Shown here: positions 18,744-25,703 of the stretch, piece after piece
Numbering within the stretch: the first letter of the stretch is position 1
Layout of the letters: each line of letters starts with the position of its first letter
Origin: Zhongshania aliphaticivorans
GTDB lineage: Bacteria > Pseudomonadota > Gammaproteobacteria > Pseudomonadales > Spongiibacteraceae
Assembly: GCF_902705855.1 (NCBI RefSeq)
Contig: NZ_CACSIJ010000003.1
Location: 51,060 to 83,682 of the forward strand
Direction of reading: 5' to 3'
DNA length: 32,623 nt
Made by a program: the position numbers and the translations under genes
The notes under the pieces: model-generated
What the model saw: only the letters and a program-made list of their open reading frames with translations
Database searches by the model: none
What the model was told of the DNA's origin: nothing

Positions 18744-19241
18744 TCAGTTTTGCAGGTAGAGGGCGGCGGTTTGCGGCGACCAACCAAACTCGTGCATGAC
18801 CCAGCCTTCGCCAGAAGAATAGAACTGAAAGGTCCAGATCAGTGGCTGCAGTTCGCGCTGCTCCACATAGGTGAAACGCCACAGGGAGTCGCCTAGTTTT
18901 TTGCTGCCAATCAGCTCAAAGCCCACTGCGGGGCCATAACGGGCGTCAAATTGCGCATTGCGCTGCATCAATGTCGACCGCATACCGGCGTCAATCTCTT
19001 CTGGTGGCAGGGTGACATTCGCCTTGAGTGCAGCATAGGCCTGCTCTAACTCCCCCGCCACCACTGCTCGCATCACATCGCCGGTGAGCTTTTCCATATC
19101 CCGCCTCGATTCCAGATTTTGCAAAGCACTGGGTACCGTAGCGCCGGCAATCAGCACCACGCTGCACAGGGCAACGACGGCAATCCATTTGGCATTTGCC
19201 TTGGCAAAAGCCGGTATTTCAACCATCAGTTTCGATTTCAT
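18744..19241 (-). CDS. Small membrane-anchored protein of unknown function
   Basis: I do not recognise this 165-residue protein. A single hydrophobic segment (about 19-36, WIAVVALCSVVLIAGATV) follows a basic N-terminus, so it is probably inner-membrane anchored with its C-terminal domain in the periplasm. The soluble part (about 45-165) has an alpha+beta look: helices rich in Ala and Glu (GELEQAYAALK), then beta stretches WRFTYVEQRE and LIWTFQFYSSGEGWVMHEFGW. This recalls NTF2-like domains but is not proof. AGGAG lies 8 nt before the ATG at 19239-19241; the longer open frame is rejected for that reason. The gene sits alone between two REP-like arrays in opposite orientation. Confidence 0.65.
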   Translation of the reverse strand: MKSKLMVEIPAFAKANAKWIAVVALCSVVLIAGATVPSALQNLESRRDMEKLTGDVMRAVVAGELEQAYAALKANVTLPPEEIDAGMRSTLMQRNAQFDARYGPAVGFELIGSKKLGDSLWRFTYVEQRELQPLIWTFQFYSSGEGWVMHEFGWSPQTAALYLQN

Positions 19242-19521
19242 CTCAAATACTCCTGCCTGAAAACGCTCACATGAGCGCGAATGGGATAGGGCAACGATTC
19301 CAGAAATACGCCAAAGCTGAACCCGCTGTCGTTGCGTTGTTGCCATAATCCGCCAACAATCTGCACAGGAATATCCGTGAGTGGTACTACGACTTTAGGA
19401 CTAGGTGAATTGCAGCTTCATCGCAAGAGAGAGCAGCCTAGGTCGGCTACCTCTAGGACTGTTCCCGTGTAGAGTGGGCCAGCCCAGGCTGCCCTCTCTT
19501 GCTACGCAATCCACCTTGGCT
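19242..19521. other. Intergenic segment with an 80-bp palindrome
   Basis: This is the upstream region of the small membrane protein gene on the minus strand. It has no supported gene on either strand. It contains the direct copy GCAGCTTCATCG (19412-19423), also present at 18297-18308, and the long palindrome at 19423-19502 that is listed separately. TACGACTTTAG near 19388 shares sequence with the dyad at 19966-19985. Confidence 0.5.
19423..19502. repeat. Imperfect 20-bp inverted repeat forming an 80-nt stem-loop
   Basis: GCAAGAGAGAGCAGCCTAGG (19423-19442) and CCCAGGCTGCCCTCTCTTGC (19483-19502) are complementary at 18 of 20 positions, with a 40-nt loop that holds a further CTCTA/TAGAG pairing. 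No T-run follows on either side, which speaks against a simple terminator. It could be a MITE-like insertion, a REP variant or a structured RNA. Confidence 0.7.
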
Positions 19522-19898
19522 GACCGCGATGGGCCTCGGGCTGGATCTATGCGTAATTCATCGGCCTCAGGCGCGGCCTCCTACAGGCTCTCCGAATTGG
19601 TAGGAGTGGGCGCTGACCGCGATGGGCCTCGGGCTGGATCTATGCGTAATTCATCGGCCTCGGGTTGGATTGGTGCGTAATTCTATCGGCCTCGGGCGCG
19701 GCCTCCTACAGGCTCACCGAATTGGTAGGAGTGGGCGCTGACCGCGATGGGCCTCGGGTTAAATCCGAGCGTAATTCATCGGCCTCGGGCGCGGCTTCCT
19801 ACAAGCTTACCGAATTCGTAGGAGTGGGCGCTGACCGCGATGGGCCTCGGGCTAAATCCGAGCGTAATTCATCGGCCTCAGGAGCGGCCTCCTACAAA
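19522..19898. repeat. Tandem array 2: four REPIN-like units, about 93 bp, inverted relative to array 1
   Basis: The anchor GACCGCGATGGGCCTCGGG recurs at 19522, 19615, 19740 and 19833 (periods 93, 125 and 93 bp); the last unit ends near 19898. The 125-bp unit has an internal duplication of about 32 bp around GCGTAATTC(T)ATCGGCCTCGGG. Several units run from GTAGGAG (19600, 19725, 19818) to the inverse CTCCTAC or CTTCCTAC (19703-19709, 19795-19803, 19889-19895), so each looks like two inverted REP halves, the REPIN layout. The core is the reverse complement of the array 1 core, and so the two arrays flank the small membrane protein gene as inverted repeats. Confidence 0.88.
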
Positions 19899-20058
19899 AT
19901 CGCCGGTTTCATGTTAAGTAAGTGCAATTCTGCTAAGACCCTTTATCAAGCACAGCCCGGTTGTCACTACGACTAAAGTCGTAGTCCTACTCACCGATAC
20001 CGCCGCCGCTCCACTAGGCCGACTATTGCACACATGCAACAACGCCAAGGAGCCTGTA
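19899..20058 (+). promoter_or_regulatory. Upstream region of the adhesin gene with a 9-bp dyad
   Basis: Between array 2 and the adhesin lies a perfect dyad, ACTACGACT (19966-19974) and AGTCGTAGT (19977-19985), with a 2-nt spacer, about 75 nt before the adhesin start. It might be a regulator site or a small repeat. AAGGAG at 20047-20052 is the ribosome binding site of the adhesin. I see no good promoter hexamer pair. Confidence 0.4.
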
Positions 20059-23000
20059 ATGAATCGTATATTTAAGCTTGTGTGGAATCGTGCGCTACGT
20101 CGTGCGGTAGTGGTATCTGAGCTGGCGTCTAGCCGGGTGGTCGGCAGCAGCAGCGGCACGGGGCAGGTGAAGGCACCGCGCCGGTCGTCATCCGGTCCGG
20201 CCCGTCTCGGCGCCTGGGCGCTGGCGCTGCAGGCGGTGCTGTTGACGATGGGCCACGCGCCCGTCGCCCACGCCGATGAATGCCTGCTCAACGACAGCGG
20301 CGACAACGGCGGCAGCAATGGCTTCGGGGTCAACTCGCTGGCCTGCGGCCGTTTCAATTCAGCGGGTGGCGCTGGCGGCACAGCGGTCGGCAACGGCAAC
20401 AACGCCAGCAATACGAACAGCAGCGCGGTCGGCTTCAACAACCGCACATCGGGAGAAGCCAGCAGCGCTATTGGCTACGACAATCAGTCAACCCAGGAAT
20501 TCAGCAATGCCATCGGTGTTAGCAATCAGGCGAACGGGGTGCGCAGCACGGCGGTGGGTGTCAGCAACATCTCATCGGGCTTCCGGAGTTCGACGTTCGG
20601 ACACGAGAATCGCGCGGGGGGCAGCAACTCTACTGCGCTTGGTGTCAGCAGTACCGCCAACGGCGCTTTCTCGCTAGCGATAGGCAATTCCGACACGGCC
20701 GCCAGCGGTGCGCGTGTCATCGCCGGTGCCACCAACGGCATTGCCATCGGCCGCAATGCCAGCGTGGCCGCCGAGGGGGTCAACGGCCTCGCCATCGGCT
20801 CAAGTGCGACGGTCACGGCGGAGGATGCCAGTGCGGTAGGACGATCAAACGTGGCAAGTGGCGTTGCAAGTTCGGCGTTCGGCACTGGAAACAACGCGAC
20901 AGGCGAAGCAAGCAGCGCCATCGGTTTCAACAATACAGCCAACGGCATCGACAGCAGCGCCTTTGGAGACGACAACTACGCCGATGGCGAGAATTCGGTT
21001 GCGTTCGGTTCCGGCAATGAAGCCTACGTCAACGACTCCAGCGCAATCGGCGTGCGCAACTTTGCCAACGAGGAAGACTCCAGCGCCATTGGCTTCAACA
21101 ACACCGCGAACGGCATCGACAGCAGCGCGGTTGGTCATCAGAACCTAGCGAGCGGCGAGGACAGCAGCGCGGTGGGTAACGCCAATACGGCGTCGGGCAG
21201 GGCCAGCAACGCCGTTGGCTTCGCTAACCTGGTCGACGGCGAGGGTGCCAACGCCTTGGGTACCGCCAACAGGGCCAGCGGCCTCGCCAGCGGCGCGATC
21301 GGAGCGGGCAATGAAGCCAGCACCGATTTCAGCCACGCCATCGGCGCGTTCAATCAGGCTACGGGAGTCGGCAGCAATGCGATCGGTACGGCCAGCGTTG
21401 CCGCAGGCGATTCGTCGCTGGCGATCGGCAGCGGCGACGTGACCGCGTCCGGCCCCGGATTTCCTGTTATCGAAAACAATGCAGTAGTGGCGGCCGGTGC
21501 CACCGGCGGTATCGCCATCGGCCGTGGTGCCAACGTGGCGGCGGCGGGTGTCGATGCCATTGCGCTGGGCACCCATGCCTCGGCGCTGGAGGCACGGGCC
21601 ACCGCCATCGGCCAGTTCAGTGTGGCGGCCGGAAGCGGGTCGATTGCCATTGGCAGCGCGGATGATCCGGGCGAGTCGGCGGAGGCTGGTGCGCGAGACA
21701 GCATCGCCATCGGCCGTCAAACCAGTGTGGCGGCGGATGCTGAAGGCGCCATGGCCATCGGCGTGTTTTCCACCGCCAGCGCCGAACAAGCCTCGGCCGT
21801 GGGCTACCGCAACGATGCCAACGCGGAAGAATCCGTCGCCATGGGCGCACGCAACAACGCCGACGCCGAGCAGAGTTCCGCCGTGGGTTGGGGCAATGTG
21901 TCGGGCGGGGTGGACAGCAGTGCGCTCGGCCACGCCAACACCAGCAACGGCATCAACAGTTCCGCCATCGGCTATCACAACACGGCCAGTGGCTTGAACA
22001 GCTCGGCATTCGGCTCCGCCAGCGCGGCAGATGCCGACTACTCGCTGGCGATTGGTAACGCGGACCGGGACAGCGGCGCAGGTGCCCGCGTTGCCGCTGG
22101 CGCGACCAACGGCATCGCTGTCGGGCGCAATGCCAGCGTCGCGGCTGAAGGTGTGGATGCCTTGGCCATCGGCACCAGCGCGACGGCCAACGCGGCCGAG
22201 GCCACGGCGGTTGGACGTTCGAACGCAGCCACCGGTGCGAGCAGCAGCGTGTTCGGTTCGCGCAGCACGGCCAGCGGGGCGCGGGCCACAGCGCTGGGCA
22301 CTTTCAGTTCGGCCTCGGCCGATGATTCGGTGGCCATCGGCGGCGGCAGTAATGCCGGTAACGGCGCGCGGGTCGGCGCCGGTGCAATCAATGGTGTCGC
22401 CATCGGTCGCAATTCCGCCGTGGCGGTCAACGCCGTCAACGGGGTCAGCCTGGGTGCCAGCGCCCGCGTTGAAGCAAACAACGGCACGGCCGTCGGTCTG
22501 AGTGCGCTGGCCAGTGGCGTTTCCAGCCTGGCACTAGGCCACGGTGCCAACGCCGGAGCCATTAACAGCGTTGCGCTGGGCCAGGGTTCGGTTGCCAATG
22601 AGGCCAACACCGTCTCGGTCGGCGCCGTCGGTGCTGAGCGTCAAATTGTTAACGTTGCTGCGGGTGCCGTAAATGCGACCAGCACCGATGCTGTGAACGG
22701 TTCACAGTTGTTTGCCACCAATCAAAATGTGACTGCGAATAGTAACGCGATCACCGGTTTGGATAACCGCTTGAATACCGCCGAGACCAATATCAGCTCT
22801 AACACCACCGCCATTGGCGCCCTGGACGGTCGCCTGGATACGGCCGAAACAAGTATTGTGGCGAATTCTGCTGCTATCACTGCCTTGGTCACGGATGTGG
22901 CTGCATTTGATGGTCGGCTGACAACGGTAGAGGGCAATATTGATACCCTCGATACTCGCGTGACTAGCAACGAAGGTAGCATAGCGGCCAACACCGCTAA

Positions 23001-24840
23001 CATTGTTACCAATGCTGCGGGCGTTGCGCAGAATGCGGCTGACATCGACGGTCTGGATGCTCGCGTTACCACCAATGAATCTAACATCTCGATTAATACG
23101 AATAATATTGCCAGCAACATCGCCGACATCGCCCAGAATGTGGCCGATATTGATGGTCTGGATACTCGCGTGACCCTTATCGAAGGTGATGTTGCGACCA
23201 ATACTACCAACATTTCCACCAACGCTGCGGGCATCGTGCAGAACGCGGCTGATATCGACGGTCTGGATACCCGCGTGACCACCAATGAAAGCAACATCGC
23301 TACCAACGCCACCAATATCGCCACCAATACTGCTGGTGTCGCACAGAATGCGGCTGATATCGACGGTCTGGATACTCGCGTCACCACCAATGAAAGCAAC
23401 ATCGCAACCAACACCACCAACATTGCTACCAATGCTTCTGGCATCGCGCAGAATGCGGCTGATATCGACGGTCTGGATACTCGCGTTACTACCAATGAAA
23501 GTAACATCGCAACCAACACCACCAACATCGCTACCAATACTGCTGGTGTCGCCCAGAACGCGGCTGATATTGATGGTCTGGATACCCGCGTGACCACCAA
23601 TGAAAGCAACATCGCGACCAATACCACCAACATTGCCACCAACGCTGCGGGTATTGCCCAGAATGCGGATGACATTGATGGTCTGGATACTCGCGTCACG
23701 ACCAATGAAAGTAACATCGCAACCAACACCACCAACATTTCCACCAATGCGGCTGGCATCGCGCAAAATGTCGCCGATATTGATGTGCTCGACACCCGTG
23801 TTAGCAATCAAGGAGACGGCTTGGCCAAAGCACTGGGCGGGGGAGCCTCAGTGGCAGCGAATGGCAGCGTCACGGCACCGAATTATGCAGTACAAGGTGG
23901 AAACTTTGACAATGTAGGTTCTGCGTTGGATCAACTCGATAGCAGTGTCACGACGAACGCTACAGGTATTGCCAGTAACAAATCCGATATCGACGTCAAC
24001 AGTGCCAATATCACTCGCAATGCCGACGATATTAATGTGCTGGATAACCGCGTTGCTATTGCTCAAAACACTGCAGACGGCGCCCAGAACTCAGCGGATC
24101 AAAACGCAGAATTCTGCGGCCGTGGCGACGCTGCGGGCTCAATTAACTGCGGTGATAATTCTGTTGTATCCGCCGACGCGACAGATGGTATCGCAATAGG
24201 CAATAACGCAAAAACGCAAAGCTCAGGTGGTATCGCCTTGGGTTCTAATGCCAACGCGGTGCAGTCCAATTCAGTGGCAATTGGTAGTGGCGCTGTAGCG
24301 CAATCTTCTGTTGCGGTAGGCACTGGGGCTAAGGCCACTGGCACCAATACCACCGCGGTGGGTGACAACGCCACCGCATCCGGCGCGCAAGCAGTGGCCT
24401 TGGGTAATAACGCTGTAGCTGTGGCGGCTAATAGTGTGGCGCTCGGCAATGGTTCGGTCGCTAATCAGGAAAATACGGTTTCGGTAGGGAGCGCGGGTAA
24501 AGAGCGGCGCGTTACAAATGTCGCGGCGGGTATTGCCCCCTCTGATGCAGTCAATATGAGCCAGCTGGAATCTATGGGGATTCGTCTGGGTGATGCAATT
24601 TCCGAAGCGCGGCGCGAGGCCAATGCTGGTATAGCGGGGGCGGTGGCCATGGAAGCTGCCCCTTATGTACCCGGCAAGTTTACTTATGCCATCGGCATGG
24701 GCTATCACGTAAACGAGTCTGCTGTCGCGATGACCCTAAGGCGCACTGCCGAAAGTGGCCGTTGGAGTGTTACTACTGGTATTGCTGGCTCTGATGTGGG
24801 TGCTACCGTGCGAGTAGGCGTCAGTGGAGTGTTTCGGTAA
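20059..24840 (+). CDS. Giant YadA-like trimeric autotransporter adhesin
   Basis: The 1593-residue protein starts at the ATG behind AAGGAG. Its N-terminus, MNRIFKLVWNRALRRAVVVS, is the extended signal peptide region (ESPR) of type V secretion; cleavage is likely after HA-A near residue 72. Residues about 73-850 are a YadA-head beta-roll of SAIG/SAVG-N-A-G repeats, about 15 residues each. A neck (about 862-884, VNVAAGAVNATSTDAVNGSQL) leads to a coiled-coil stalk (about 885-1250) with 35-residue repeats around AADIDGLDTRVTTNESNI. A connector follows (about 1253-1293, LAKALGGGASVAANGSV). After a short coil come a second small head (about 1350-1475), a second neck with VTNVAAGIAPSDAVNMSQL (about 1486-1504) and the YadA membrane anchor (about 1505-1593), ending in VSGVFR. 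It trimerises in the outer membrane and mediates attachment. The head coding region is richer in GC than the stalk. Confidence 0.95.
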   Translation: MNRIFKLVWNRALRRAVVVSELASSRVVGSSSGTGQVKAPRRSSSGPARLGAWALALQAVLLTMGHAPVAHADECLLNDSGDNGGSNGFGVNSLACGRFNSAGGAGGTAVGNGNNASNTNSSAVGFNNRTSGEASSAIGYDNQSTQEFSNAIGVSNQANGVRSTAVGVSNISSGFRSSTFGHENRAGGSNSTALGVSSTANGAFSLAIGNSDTAASGARVIAGATNGIAIGRNASVAAEGVNGLAIGSSATVTAEDASAVGRSNVASGVASSAFGTGNNATGEASSAIGFNNTANGIDSSAFGDDNYADGENSVAFGSGNEAYVNDSSAIGVRNFANEEDSSAIGFNNTANGIDSSAVGHQNLASGEDSSAVGNANTASGRASNAVGFANLVDGEGANALGTANRASGLASGAIGAGNEASTDFSHAIGAFNQATGVGSNAIGTASVAAGDSSLAIGSGDVTASGPGFPVIENNAVVAAGATGGIAIGRGANVAAAGVDAIALGTHASALEARATAIGQFSVAAGSGSIAIGSADDPGESAEAGARDSIAIGRQTSVAADAEGAMAIGVFSTASAEQASAVGYRNDANAEESVAMGARNNADAEQSSAVGWGNVSGGVDSSALGHANTSNGINSSAIGYHNTASGLNSSAFGSASAADADYSLAIGNADRDSGAGARVAAGATNGIAVGRNASVAAEGVDALAIGTSATANAAEATAVGRSNAATGASSSVFGSRSTASGARATALGTFSSASADDSVAIGGGSNAGNGARVGAGAINGVAIGRNSAVAVNAVNGVSLGASARVEANNGTAVGLSALASGVSSLALGHGANAGAINSVALGQGSVANEANTVSVGAVGAERQIVNVAAGAVNATSTDAVNGSQLFATNQNVTANSNAITGLDNRLNTAETNISSNTTAIGALDGRLDTAETSIVANSAAITALVTDVAAFDGRLTTVEGNIDTLDTRVTSNEGSIAANTANIVTNAAGVAQNAADIDGLDARVTTNESNISINTNNIASNIADIAQNVADIDGLDTRVTLIEGDVATNTTNISTNAAGIVQNAADIDGLDTRVTTNESNIATNATNIATNTAGVAQNAADIDGLDTRVTTNESNIATNTTNIATNASGIAQNAADIDGLDTRVTTNESNIATNTTNIATNTAGVAQNAADIDGLDTRVTTNESNIATNTTNIATNAAGIAQNADDIDGLDTRVTTNESNIATNTTNISTNAAGIAQNVADIDVLDTRVSNQGDGLAKALGGGASVAANGSVTAPNYAVQGGNFDNVGSALDQLDSSVTTNATGIASNKSDIDVNSANITRNADDINVLDNRVAIAQNTADGAQNSADQNAEFCGRGDAAGSINCGDNSVVSADATDGIAIGNNAKTQSSGGIALGSNANAVQSNSVAIGSGAVAQSSVAVGTGAKATGTNTTAVGDNATASGAQAVALGNNAVAVAANSVALGNGSVANQENTVSVGSAGKERRVTNVAAGIAPSDAVNMSQLESMGIRLGDAISEARREANAGIAGAVAMEAAPYVPGKFTYAIGMGYHVNESAVAMTLRRTAESGRWSVTTGIAGSDVGATVRVGVSGVFR
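22930..23815 (+). repeat. Tandem 105-bp repeats coding the adhesin stalk
   Basis: The motif GCGGCTGATATCGACGG and its variants recur at 23035, 23140, 23245, 23350, 23455 and 23560 with an exact 105-bp period, and again near 23665 and 23770, giving eight copies. Each copy encodes 35 residues (five heptads), with hydrophobic spacing that suits a trimeric coiled coil. Copies are similar but not identical, for example ATATCGACGG versus ATATTGATGG. Unequal recombination between copies could change stalk length in steps of 35 residues without a frameshift. Confidence 0.93.
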
Positions 24841-25020
24841 GCCGCAGTTGCTTAAAAGTGCGTAGGCTTTAACCGCAACTGGGCAGTTACCTAGGAATGG
24901 GCCAGGCTTGAGTGTTCCTAGCGTATAGAACTAATTCAGCCTGAAAGTAGCGCTTAGATGGAGTAATTTTGCGTCCTTGGTCTATAAGCCGCCCGCGCTA
25001 TTGGAGTAATCGCGACCATG
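24841..25020 (+). other. Intergenic region after the adhesin with two hairpins
   Basis: CAGTTGC/GCAACTG (24845-24851 and 24875-24881) and CTAGGAA/TTCCTAG (24891-24897 and 24915-24921) are perfect 7-bp stems just after the adhesin stop. Neither has a T-run. They may help end the long transcript. I see no gene here. Confidence 0.35.
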
Positions 25021-25047
25021 CCGTTATAATGCGCGCCAGATTATAAT
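25001..25047 (+). promoter_or_regulatory. Candidate sigma-70 promoter of the cytochrome c5 gene
   Basis: TTGGAG (25001-25006) and a consensus TATAAT (25025-25030) are separated by 18 bp, about 60 nt before the GTG start. A second TATAATGCG copy follows at 25042-25050, 17 bp downstream of the first, so a second start point is possible. Confidence 0.6.
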
Positions 25048-25087
25048 GCGGGGCTGCTATGCCTTGTACGCAAAGAGGACGTTAACG

Positions 25088-25522
25088 GTGAATAGTGCAA
25101 TGTTGAAGAAATTGGCCGCTGCCTTTGGTTTGGTGATGGTATGTGTATCTGCTTGGGCGTTGACGGACAAGCAAATAGCGGAAGTTGAAAGCCGCATCCA
25201 GCCAGCCGGTAAAGTGTGTTTGCAGGGCGATAGCAGCTGCGGTGCCGCAGTTGCCTCTGCAGGTGGTGCACCCAAGTCTGGTGAAGAGGTTTACACAAGC
25301 AGCTGCCAGGGCTGTCATGCCACTGGTGCGGGCAACGCGCCTAAGCTTGGTGACGCGGCGGACTGGGGCAAACGTGCAGAAAAGGGTGTAGATACCTTGC
25401 ATAAACATGCTATTGAAGGTTTCACCGACATCGGCATGATGCCTGCTAAAGGTTTGTGCATGAGCTGTTCTGACGAAGAGGTCATGGCTGCGGTTGATTA
25501 CATACTAGAAAACAGCAAGTAA
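25088..25522 (+). CDS. Cytochrome c5 family c-type cytochrome
   Basis: The 144-residue precursor has a signal peptide (about 1-24, LAAAFGLVMVCVSAWA) and one heme-binding motif, CQGCH (73-77). The distal ligand is a Met in GMMPAKG (M117 or M118), followed by CMSC (C124, C127), the cysteine pair typical of cytochrome c5. It is a small periplasmic electron carrier. A further pair, C44 and C51, lies in the N-terminal extension. The GTG at 25088 is chosen because GAGGA lies 8 nt upstream; an ATG at 25100 is too far from it, and the longer frame from 25046 would bury the signal peptide. A strong terminator follows, so it is probably monocistronic. Confidence 0.9.
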   Translation: MNSAMLKKLAAAFGLVMVCVSAWALTDKQIAEVESRIQPAGKVCLQGDSSCGAAVASAGGAPKSGEEVYTSSCQGCHATGAGNAPKLGDAADWGKRAEKGVDTLHKHAIEGFTDIGMMPAKGLCMSCSDEEVMAAVDYILENSK

Positions 25523-25538
25523 TTGCCTAATAGCTCTG

Positions 25539-25566
25539 AAAGCCGCGCATTGCGCGGCTTTTTTTT
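25539..25566 (+). terminator. Rho-independent terminator after the cytochrome gene
   Basis: AAAGCCGCGC (25539-25548) pairs with GCGCGGCTTT (25552-25561) around an ATT loop and is followed by a T-run to 25566. It lies 16 nt after the stop codon. Confidence 0.95.
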
Positions 25567-25703
25567 GCCGGTCGTAAATCTATTGGCTAGATTTTAACGT
25601 ATTGGTATCAAAGTAGATTACAGCGCGCGGTATTAAAACGCGGAACATTAGCTGCGTTTTGCGCTACTCTATAACTAATAATTGTCCAGTGGGTCGTGTT
25701 GTA

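Noticed and set aside
18319-18787. Minus-strand open frames through array 1
   Set aside because: They are translations of the 86-bp repeats in several frames (recurring phrases such as RNSSASARPPTKP), without ribosome binding sites or domain features. The shared sequence reflects DNA repeats, not protein families.
18315-19898. CRISPR array
   Set aside because: Whole 86-93 bp units are conserved, there are no short repeats with unique spacers, and no cas gene is present.
19405-19976. Plus-strand open frames of 91 and 103 codons in array 2
   Set aside because: They only translate the REP-like units (repeated GVGADRDGPR phrases) and have no Shine-Dalgarno site or family match.
20526-21978. Open frames in other frames over the adhesin head
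   Set aside because: The GC-rich, stop-poor repetitive head leaves many frames open. None has a recognisable protein pattern.
22702-23811. Two long minus-strand open frames (369 and 361 codons) opposite the adhesin stalk
   Set aside because: They are antisense shadows of the 105-bp stalk repeats. Their sequences repeat with the same period and lack start signals, while the plus strand has a complete, recognisable adhesin.
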